Source: Candidatus Poseidoniaceae archaeon
Lineage (GTDB): Archaea; Thermoplasmatota; Poseidoniia; Poseidoniales; Poseidoniaceae
Assembly: GCA_022451835.1 (NCBI GenBank)
Contig: JAKUNX010000032.1
Location: forward strand, 1-7,089
DNA: 7,089 nucleotides
Reading direction: 5' to 3'
Every line of letters begins with the position of its first letter. Position 1 is the first letter of the stretch. The translations under genes were made by a program, and so were the position numbers. The notes below the pieces were generated by a model, which saw only the letters and a program-made list of their open reading frames with translations, was not told where the DNA came from and made no database searches. Positions 1 to 5,626 of the stretch are shown one piece after another.

Positions 1-87
1 GACAGCTATTACTGAGGGGGGGTCCACTGAGAAATCCTTGTCGAGTTTCGAAGGAACGACTTCGTCGTCTCCTAGGCCTGAGTCCAT
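1..87 (-). CDS. N-terminal fragment of an acidic protein, cut by the window edge
   Basis: An open frame starts at the ATG at 85-87 and stays open for 29 codons to the left edge. The peptide begins MDSGLGDDEVVPSKLDKD and has six Asp and one Glu, so the N terminus is acidic and probably disordered. The main support is composition: of the 21 G bases on this strand between 87 and 1, 15 fall at codon position 1, 2 at position 2 and 4 at position 3, a bias typical of real coding sequence. The two other open frames over this stretch look less protein-like. Asp is written GAC five times out of six, unlike the genes to the right, which mostly use GAT; this may mean high expression or a different origin. 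An AT tract at 107-122 lies about 28-30 nt before the ATG, the same distance as the other promoters here, so the message may be leaderless. I do not recognise the protein. It follows the giant membrane gene in the same direction, 201 nt away. Confidence 0.5.
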   Translation of the reverse strand, partial: MDSGLGDDEVVPSKLDKDFSVDPPSVIAV

Positions 88-106
88 GTATGTAGGTGAG
101 GGGGAC

Positions 107-124
107 TTTTTTTTAATTTTTTAT
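107..124 (-). promoter_or_regulatory. Possible AT-tract promoter for the left-edge gene
   Basis: On the minus strand this reads as six A, two T and eight A, preceded by GAT. It is centred about 28-30 nt upstream of the ATG at 85-87, where an archaeal TATA element for a leaderless message would sit. There is no textbook BRE. Read on the plus strand, the same bases form an eight-T run after a weak AGTCC/GGACT stem (81-85 with 103-107), so a terminator for a rightward transcript is the alternative. Confidence 0.3.
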
Positions 125-161
125 CATCCATCCTAAAGAATTCTGTCGATATCATAGAGTG

Positions 162-218
162 GCCCTTGTGCCTGCAAACGTGATAGAGGGTTAGTGAGAC
201 ACCCATGTGTATAAGGGC
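162..218 (+). repeat. Inverted repeat able to form a ten-pair stem
   Basis: GCCCTTGTGC at 162-171 pairs with GTATAAGGGC at 209-218. The two non-Watson-Crick positions are G-U on the plus strand but C-A mismatches on the minus strand, so the fold is more stable in a rightward transcript. Within the 37-nt interior, GGGT (188-191) can pair with ACCC (201-204). No promoter or T-rich end clearly belongs to it, so a real RNA is unproven. Confidence 0.3.
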
Positions 219-288
219 ATACATCAGGGTACCATGTTACTGGACTGACATAGGCATTGGCCTACACAAATAGCATCTGAGATGTTAT

Positions 289-3200
289 TCACTCATTATC
301 ATCAGTAGCCAATTCTTCTTCCTTTTTCGCTTCTGATTCAAGATCATTAGTAGCAGAAGTTGCCTGTTCAGCCATATCGTAAAGTTGACTGACTTCGCCC
401 AATCTATTCATGTACAAAATACCAAATCCAAATGCTACTATTCCTATGAACATCCAAGTCATGTAGCGGAAAATTTCTGTATCTATGGCCATTGATAAGA
501 AGAATAGTGAGATAATAGCACCGAATGTTCCAAAGCCTCTTCGCCATGGCGCTTCAGTATCTTCTCTAAAGCCCTGAAGTCCGATACCGCTTAGGTAAAC
601 TGCCATCAGTCCCCAAACCAATTCTTCAGTGTCGACTTTCTGCATAGCGAATACAAATCCAGCTACAACATAACACATCGCAACAATTCCCAAGTTATCT
701 AGCCAAGAGTAGAATTCATCTTCATCCTCCCAATCAAACATCTCCCAGGCGTATTCTGCTTTGCTTGAGTATAATGTCAGCAACAAACCTTCTGCGATTA
801 GGATTAATCCCGATAGTTGGAAGAATGCGGTTTCTGTAATCAAATCGTCATTCTGTATTGCGAAATTAATGAATGCTAAGATATGTATTACTGGTAAGAA
901 CATGAACATATTTCTGTATTTGTCACTGATGACTATGTATGTTAGATACAACGCACCGATGATTGGTCCTATTCCATTTGCTGCAGTAAATGAAAACAGG
1001 AATCCAGTAATAGTAATACCTTTAGAGAATTCCAAAAACATTGTTTTGCTTGCATCATTATTTAGCAAAACTAGGTAATGTGGTGTTATTTCCTTTTCAT
1101 CAGATACTGGCATTGTTGATTCATTCACAAATCGATACAACATACCAGATTTTGTCATTTGGTTGATTATTAAGGCATAGATTGCACCATAGAAAGCAGA
1201 TAAGCTGATTACATCCCATAACTCGCCATCACTACTAATTCCTCCATCAGCAAGGTTACTGTTGAAGCCGATTGCAAGAGCAGCAAACATGGAAATCATC
1301 AGCAATGGGAAACTTTCTAGTCGGCCTGAAATCCAAGCAAAGACAGTAATCAACAAAATCATTGCAGTAGGTAGCCATGCTACATCTGGTAACATACCAA
1401 ATAAACCGATTGTTAACCAAATGAATGGCACAGTAAACGGTAGTTGAATTTCAATTTCCTCTTTTTCTTTCTTCGAATCAAATACTGATTTGATGATAAT
1501 TGCCATCATACTGATCGAAAGAACCATTGATGAGAATATGGTTATCCCAATAGTACTCATGTCATCCATTACCATGTCAAGTATAGTGAAATCTAGTAAT
1601 GGCGCAATATGTGAACCGTCAGTAATAAATCGATCCACGAACATGAATATTGCCAATGGTGCTGTGCACAAGATGAATACTCGCTTGTGCAAAATACCAC
1701 GATAAATTACCAAGGAATACATGGATAGGAATAACAGTCCACCACTTGCATCGAGCAGACCCAATGCTAACAGACCAAACAGAGTAACATCATCAGCAGT
1801 TTCATTTAATTCGGTTTTATCCATGTTGTCTCTTCTTAACAATACTGAAACAATAATAGGGCCTGATAACAATATCACGTCAAATAACAAAGTATTGATT
1901 TGTAACTCATCGGTTTCATAATTATTTGCTAAGAATTTGAAGGCAATAGGCAGGGAAATGATGAAAGTAGCCCAAACAGCAATGGCTCTAGAAACCGAAC
2001 TATTTCCGTCTTCCATCAATACTTCTCTTACCAAAATTGCAATTGGAATGATGATGATGCCAATCCAGTGTACATCGGTTAGCAAACTATCAATATCAAT
2101 GAATGAAACTGAAATCATGATTAGCGCTAATGGACCTAATAGACTTGATCTAGCTAGCGGGCCGTAGCCTTCAATCTTCTCAGTTGACTCATTAAATGGA
2201 TTAATCCATGTTTGAGTATCTTGGTCAAATACTGGTACCATTGATTGCCCCTTTGCTTGAGTTAGTTTGAACAAATATCCAAGATCTAATTCTGAATCTC
2301 TGAACTTAAACATCATTAGGTATACAGCAAGAGCAACAATTGCAAGACTTACATTAAAACCATCAAGGATATTTTGATAATCATCGAGCATTGGTAATTC
2401 TAATCTATCAAAAGCAGAAAGTATCACAGTCAAAATCATTGCAATTGTAATTCCTAAACTTGCAGTAACAAACTTACTTTCTTCTCCAGATTTAACAGCA
2501 TCTTGTTGTTGTAGATATGCAGTAATCAGTATGTAGAATACAACTGCCCAAGGAATCAACCAACTGGTTCCAAATAATACAGCCTTTGATAAGAATAGGC
2601 CAGAAATTGCAGTATTTATTGAAAAGTCAGAAAGACGTTCATTGCGTCTAGAATATTCAACAATTACTAGAATTGCTAGTAAGATTATTTCTTCGAAGAA
2701 ATCATATTCTGAGGCAATTGGGTTCTGATAACTTTGTATCAAAAACGCACCGCTAATGGCAATAATTGACCAATCAGCAACCCATCGTCTTGTAACTTTT
2801 GATATGATCACTAAGTAAGGTAGCATAAGTGTGGCGATAATCCATGGGATAATACTTGATTCAGGAGTAAACAAGAACAATGATCCCGCAAGACCAATTG
2901 GCATGTATGGTATTCTTCGCTTTAACGTGGCAGGGAAATATGCAATTAGTACAGTAATCCACAGTATCACCTGTAAATTTAGTACACCTTCCAGGTCACC
3001 TAAATTATCTGCTCTTAGCGGGCCTAATACTAGATTTAGATCTTCATATCCTACTAACCAGATAGCATAAATCACTACGCCCACTAAGAAGATGGATGTC
3101 CACTGCATTAGATCTTGTCTCAATCTGTCGTCAGCAGCCAAAGCACCTTGAATCAGAATAATGAATGTCATTAGTGAAAGTGCTCCACCTTCACCACCGA

Positions 3201-4035
3201 CGATTCCATCGGGTGAGTGGGCGAATTCGTATAGTATCGGTACTAGACCACTAAAGACGGCAACGATAGAGAAGATAATACCGTTATTTGTGCGCAATGC
3301 CAACCACATGGCTAATGCAGACAAAGAGATAATTGAAATTCCAAGTTCGTAAGACACAACTTGGTTAGACCAATCTAACCATGGTCCAAAACCAATCATC
3401 ACAACAGCAAGAGGAGTAAGTGTATTTACTGCAAGTCCGAAAGTGATTTCACCTTTCAATTTCCTCAAGTACCAGTATTGGCCTAAGGCAAGTAGTATAC
3501 ATGCGATTAATTGTGCATATATTGCTTTAGCAGCTGGTTGCCAATCTTCTTCTTGCCAAGGTCTACCTTCATCGATAAAGAAACCTACTCCAGATTCAGC
3601 CGCTATGCTAATCAGCAATCGCGTCATATAAAGTACGCCGACTGCTGAAAAGAAGAACCCAATACCAATGATATAACCGTGAATACTCTGAACTTCTTTA
3701 CCACCTCTTCGGCGCTGCCATTCAACTAATGCAATCGCCATTGATGCTGAAATTATTCCGCCAAAACCTAACACAAGGAAATTCTCATTTGTCGTTGACT
3801 CACTAAAGAATGCGATGGATAGAATTCCACCCCAAATAGCGGCTAGTGATATTCCATACAAGATAAGTTGAGCGAACTTTTGCAATTCGATATTTTCCCG
3901 AGGCCCTTGGTAATTCTGAATCGGTCTTTCGGTAAATGGTGCAGGTTTTTCAGTTTCAAACAAACTCCCAGGTCTTTCAACATTAAGAGTCATATTTCTG
4001 TTTCTTCTTCGTGGTCTTACAGGTGCTTTAGACAT
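289..4035 (-). CDS. Giant polytopic membrane protein of unknown function, about 36-38 TM segments
   Basis: The 1248-residue product is almost entirely hydrophobic helices. Residues 1-53 are basic and proline-rich (PVRPRRRNRN near the start), which by the positive-inside rule puts the N terminus in the cytoplasm. Helices then run nearly without break from about residue 54 to 1208. The longest soluble stretches are about 577-630 (mixed charge, with QTW and GYGPLARSS), 852-863 (KKEKEEIE), 960-998 and an acidic patch at 1093-1108. The tail after 1209 is a charged, probably helical segment ending in TDDNE. There is no signal peptide, ATP-binding motif, metal-site cluster or catalytic signature; only three cysteines were seen. 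Several helix pairs look alike, ending in a basic or mixed-charge turn, which suggests a repeated unit. The ATG at 4033-4035 is chosen because a BRE/TATA pair lies about 35 nt upstream. The gene stands alone, divergent from the membrane-protein/methyltransferase pair. In general layout it recalls large multi-helix DUF families such as DUF2339, but I see no motif to place it there. The frame is certain; the function is unknown. Confidence 0.93.
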   Translation of the reverse strand: MSKAPVRPRRRNRNMTLNVERPGSLFETEKPAPFTERPIQNYQGPRENIELQKFAQLILYGISLAAIWGGILSIAFFSESTTNENFLVLGFGGIISASMAIALVEWQRRRGGKEVQSIHGYIIGIGFFFSAVGVLYMTRLLISIAAESGVGFFIDEGRPWQEEDWQPAAKAIYAQLIACILLALGQYWYLRKLKGEITFGLAVNTLTPLAVVMIGFGPWLDWSNQVVSYELGISIISLSALAMWLALRTNNGIIFSIVAVFSGLVPILYEFAHSPDGIVGGEGGALSLMTFIILIQGALAADDRLRQDLMQWTSIFLVGVVIYAIWLVGYEDLNLVLGPLRADNLGDLEGVLNLQVILWITVLIAYFPATLKRRIPYMPIGLAGSLFLFTPESSIIPWIIATLMLPYLVIISKVTRRWVADWSIIAISGAFLIQSYQNPIASEYDFFEEIILLAILVIVEYSRRNERLSDFSINTAISGLFLSKAVLFGTSWLIPWAVVFYILITAYLQQQDAVKSGEESKFVTASLGITIAMILTVILSAFDRLELPMLDDYQNILDGFNVSLAIVALAVYLMMFKFRDSELDLGYLFKLTQAKGQSMVPVFDQDTQTWINPFNESTEKIEGYGPLARSSLLGPLALIMISVSFIDIDSLLTDVHWIGIIIIPIAILVREVLMEDGNSSVSRAIAVWATFIISLPIAFKFLANNYETDELQINTLLFDVILLSGPIIVSVLLRRDNMDKTELNETADDVTLFGLLALGLLDASGGLLFLSMYSLVIYRGILHKRVFILCTAPLAIFMFVDRFITDGSHIAPLLDFTILDMVMDDMSTIGITIFSSMVLSISMMAIIIKSVFDSKKEKEEIEIQLPFTVPFIWLTIGLFGMLPDVAWLPTAMILLITVFAWISGRLESFPLLMISMFAALAIGFNSNLADGGISSDGELWDVISLSAFYGAIYALIINQMTKSGMLYRFVNESTMPVSDEKEITPHYLVLLNNDASKTMFLEFSKGITITGFLFSFTAANGIGPIIGALYLTYIVISDKYRNMFMFLPVIHILAFINFAIQNDDLITETAFFQLSGLILIAEGLLLTLYSSKAEYAWEMFDWEDEDEFYSWLDNLGIVAMCYVVAGFVFAMQKVDTEELVWGLMAVYLSGIGLQGFREDTEAPWRRGFGTFGAIISLFFLSMAIDTEIFRYMTWMFIGIVAFGFGILYMNRLGEVSQLYDMAEQATSATNDLESEAKKEEELATDDNE

Positions 4036-4066
4036 CTAAATCGTAATATATCAACGGAATGCTAAT

Positions 4067-4080
4067 ATTATATCTTTCGC
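4067..4080 (-). promoter_or_regulatory. Archaeal promoter (BRE and TATA box) of the giant membrane gene
   Basis: On the minus strand, GCGAAA (4080-4075) is followed by G and then ATATAAT (4073-4067). This matches the archaeal layout of a BRE ending in AAA directly before a TATA box. The box centre is about 35 nt upstream of the ATG at 4033-4035, so transcription would begin within roughly ten nt of the start codon, and no Shine-Dalgarno sequence is present. A second TATA-like string at 4044-4050 is too close to serve this ATG. Confidence 0.55.
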
Positions 4081-4136
4081 CGACAAAACAAATAAAAAAC
4101 GCTAAACTGATGTTGATTTAAGATACCAAAACTTGC

Positions 4137-4154
4137 AAATTTACGTGTAAAATT
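4137..4154. promoter_or_regulatory. Imperfect palindrome between the divergent promoters, possible operator
   Basis: AAATTTAC (4137-4144) and GTAAAATT (4147-4154) are inverted copies with one mismatch, separated by GT. The site lies between the two divergent promoters, about 57 nt from each TATA box, a position suited to a dimeric regulator. In AT-rich intergenic DNA such a palindrome can arise by chance, and only one copy is visible, so this is a weak call. Confidence 0.25.
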
Positions 4155-4201
4155 CCTTTGATTGAGTATATTTGTATCGTTAATGTGATAATTGTCTCAC
4201 C

Positions 4202-4216
4202 ATTAAAGGGTATATT
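4202..4216 (+). promoter_or_regulatory. Archaeal promoter (BRE and TATA box) of the membrane-protein/methyltransferase pair
   Basis: ATTAAA at 4202-4207 fits the archaeal BRE consensus RNWAAW, and TATATT follows at 4211-4216. The box centre is about 31 nt before the ATG at 4245, predicting a leader of only a few nt and leaving the earlier in-frame ATG at 4221 outside the transcript. An alternative TATA-like string at 4165-4173 (AGTATATTT) would give a longer leader; it lacks a good BRE. Confidence 0.5.
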
Positions 4217-4244
4217 CTAAATGAATATCCTATCTGGGGTTGTC

Positions 4245-4838
4245 ATGGTATCTGAGCAATCAAGCAGTTCTGATAGTAGTTCTCCATTCAAGAAATGGTT
4301 CATGCGACAGTATTGGCGCGTACAACAAAGTCAGACGATTATTTCGATGGCGTTCTGGGTTACAACATTGACATTGCTAATTTGGCCGTATGTTCGTTGG
4401 CGTTTCGAAGATAATTCTACATTTGCTGGAATTTCTACAACATATTTTGGATTAATTGGTATTGGTCTTACTGTAGTTATCATAGTTCTAGTAGTTGGAG
4501 TAGTTTATGATGTAACATTTGGTTTGTGGCGTGAACACATGACCATTATTGGCGAGCGAAATCCATTTCAAACCTATCAAATAAGCCCTAACTTTGCAAT
4601 AATATTGCTACAAACAAATCTCATTCTGAAAAAGATGGCTGAAGATGATGAAGATATTCAGAGACATTGTGATTTTGTTGATCGATGGTTCAAGTGGAAT
4701 GTTGACCAAGAAATCTTTGCTCGAGCAATGGCAGGATGGGAGAACATTATGCAAGATGATGATCCATATTTACCAAATCTCAGCGAAGAAGAAAGAGCAA
4801 AACTTGCTCAAACAGTCAAAGACCTAAATCAGCATTGA
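4245..4838 (+). CDS. Small two-helix membrane protein with an ERNPF motif, function unknown
   Basis: The 197-residue product starts with a Ser-rich, probably disordered stretch (residues 4-13), then a basic and aromatic patch (KKWFMRQYWR). Two membrane segments follow, at about 31-50 and 66-91, joined by a short charged loop (RWRFEDNST). The hydrophilic C-terminal region, about 92-197, holds ERNPFQTYQISP near residue 104, then a helical stretch with acidic MAEDDEDIQRH and several Trp, ending in a charged helix. Its two even-numbered helices put both ends on one side, probably the cytoplasm. I do not recognise a named family. The ATG at 4245 is preferred over 4221 (eight codons longer): a BRE/TATA pair sits about 31 nt before 4245, and GGGG at 4236-4239 offers a weak ribosome site. 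The gene precedes the FkbM methyltransferase by 14 nt and is surely co-transcribed, so it may tether or serve that enzyme at the membrane; this is inference. Confidence 0.8.
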   Translation: MVSEQSSSSDSSSPFKKWFMRQYWRVQQSQTIISMAFWVTTLTLLIWPYVRWRFEDNSTFAGISTTYFGLIGIGLTVVIIVLVVGVVYDVTFGLWREHMTIIGERNPFQTYQISPNFAIILLQTNLILKKMAEDDEDIQRHCDFVDRWFKWNVDQEIFARAMAGWENIMQDDDPYLPNLSEEERAKLAQTVKDLNQH

Positions 4839-4843
4839 TTCTC

Positions 4844-4850
4844 GGTGGTC
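4844..4850 (+). promoter_or_regulatory. Ribosome binding site that sets the methyltransferase start
   Basis: GGTGGTC can pair with the GAUCACC segment near the 3' end of archaeal 16S rRNA over seven positions, one of them G-U. The GGTG core is five nt before the ATG at 4853. This favours that ATG over the in-frame TTG at 4835, which overlaps the stop codon of the upstream gene and has no such site. Confidence 0.6.
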
Positions 4851-4852
4851 AC

Positions 4853-5608
4853 ATGAATCGTCCATCATTGGTTAAGCGCATTAGTAATTTTACTATTAAT
4901 TCGCTCAACAAGATGTGGTTGACAAGGAAAATAACTTTCAAAACTCGAGTATTACTTGGATATGAGTATTACAAAAAGCCACAAATTAATATTGAAAAGC
5001 GGGTTTTTGGTAGCCAGTATGGTGGGCACTGTGTTGCTTTGAACAGATTGAACAAAGACAGCGTAGTATATTCAGTGGGGTTAGGTCTTGACATTTCTTT
5101 TGATGAGCAGTTAATCGTTGAATATGGTCTTGAAGTACATGGTTTTGACCCAACTCCTAAATCGATTGAGCATCTTAATCAAACGGGAATGCCAGAAGGG
5201 TTCGTGCTCCACAAGTATGGAATTAGTAATGAAGATGGCACACAAATATTCCACATCCCGGTAAATCCCGACCATGTCTCACATTCAACAACCAATCATG
5301 AAAACACCTCTGCTGAAGCAATTGAAGTGGTAATGAAGACTCTTACAACAACTATGCAAGAGTTGGGGCATAACTCAATTGATTTACTAAAAATGGATAT
5401 TGAAGGTTCGGAATACGCTGTAATTGAAGAGATTTGTAGCAGAGGAATTGATGTCAAACAAATATTGATCGAATTCCATCATCATTTTGACAACATATCA
5501 GTTTCCTCAACTAAATCAGCAGTAAAGAAACTAAGTCAAATGGGATATCAAGTTTTCAACATCTCACCTAATGGTCATGAAGTTTCATTCTTACTATCGG
5601 GAAATTAA
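4853..5608 (+). CDS. FkbM-family SAM-dependent methyltransferase
   Basis: The 251-residue product has the FkbM (Methyltransf_21) pattern of an O-methyltransferase with a Rossmann-type SAM fold. Residues 72-84 read VYSVGLGLDISFD, the glycine-rich SAM motif in the variant used by one FkbM subgroup in place of the common DVGAN form. Residues 96-102 (HGFDPTP) carry the acidic residue expected to bind the SAM ribose (Asp99). Residues 176-187 hold IDLLKMDIEGSE, the most diagnostic FkbM motif, and 205-212 hold LIEFHHHF. The length is normal for the family, and residues 1-45 are a basic leader without a clear membrane helix. FkbM enzymes methylate hydroxyls on macrolides, sugars and lipids; the substrate here is not visible, but a glycan is a fair guess given the convergent glycosyltransferase. 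The gene is second in a pair with the two-helix membrane protein and ends 18 nt before the stop of the convergent gene. The family call is secure; the substrate is not. Confidence 0.93.
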   Translation: MNRPSLVKRISNFTINSLNKMWLTRKITFKTRVLLGYEYYKKPQINIEKRVFGSQYGGHCVALNRLNKDSVVYSVGLGLDISFDEQLIVEYGLEVHGFDPTPKSIEHLNQTGMPEGFVLHKYGISNEDGTQIFHIPVNPDHVSHSTTNHENTSAEAIEVVMKTLTTTMQELGHNSIDLLKMDIEGSEYAVIEEICSRGIDVKQILIEFHHHFDNISVSSTKSAVKKLSQMGYQVFNISPNGHEVSFLLSGN

Positions 5609-5626
5609 GAGGAAATGTTCACAAAA

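Larger units (their letters stand above)
88..288. other. Intergenic region with raised GC and small inverted repeats
   Basis: I find no convincing gene in these 201 bases. Over positions 1-270 the GC content by hand count is about 46 percent, clearly above much of the neighbouring coding sequence (a line near 2401-2460 is about 28 percent), whereas intergenic DNA is usually poorer in GC than genes. Two inverted repeats stand out. One is a ten-pair stem, 162-171 with 209-218, with two G-U pairs when read on the plus strand, enclosing GGGT/ACCC (188-191 with 201-204). The other is a perfect five-pair TAGGC/GCCTA hairpin at 251-264. Neither is followed by a T run. The region could hold a small structured RNA on the plus strand or just the 3' untranslated region of the membrane gene. 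I cannot match it to SRP RNA, RNase P RNA or a tRNA. Confidence 0.4.

Noticed and set aside
32..73. Small hairpins (TCCTT/AAGGA and ACGAC/GTCGT) suggesting a structured RNA end
   Set aside because: They lie inside the frame with strong coding bias, and I could not match them to any known RNA family, so chance pairing is the simpler reading.
2..136. Plus-strand frame open from the left edge for 44 codons, ending at TAA 134-136
   Set aside because: It reads through the T tract (giving FFLIF) and is low-complexity Ser/Thr-rich. The minus frame over the same bases has much stronger codon-position bias.
72..224. Minus-strand frame of 50 codons starting MYALIHMG
   Set aside because: G bases are spread evenly over the three codon positions (9, 7 and 10), it has no ribosome site, it runs through the poly-A tract, and it overlaps the better-supported edge gene.
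761..3631. Several plus-strand open frames of 60-105 codons inside the giant membrane gene
   Set aside because: They are shadows on the opposite strand of a long, clearly coding frame. Their products have no domain-like features and no promoters or ribosome sites.
4221..4244. Longer start for the two-helix membrane protein at the ATG at 4221
   Set aside because: It lies only five nt after a good BRE/TATA pair, so it would be upstream of the predicted transcript start, and it has no ribosome site.
4835..4852. TTG start for the methyltransferase overlapping the upstream stop
   Set aside because: The GGTGGTC ribosome site sits correctly for the ATG at 4853, and the TTG has none.
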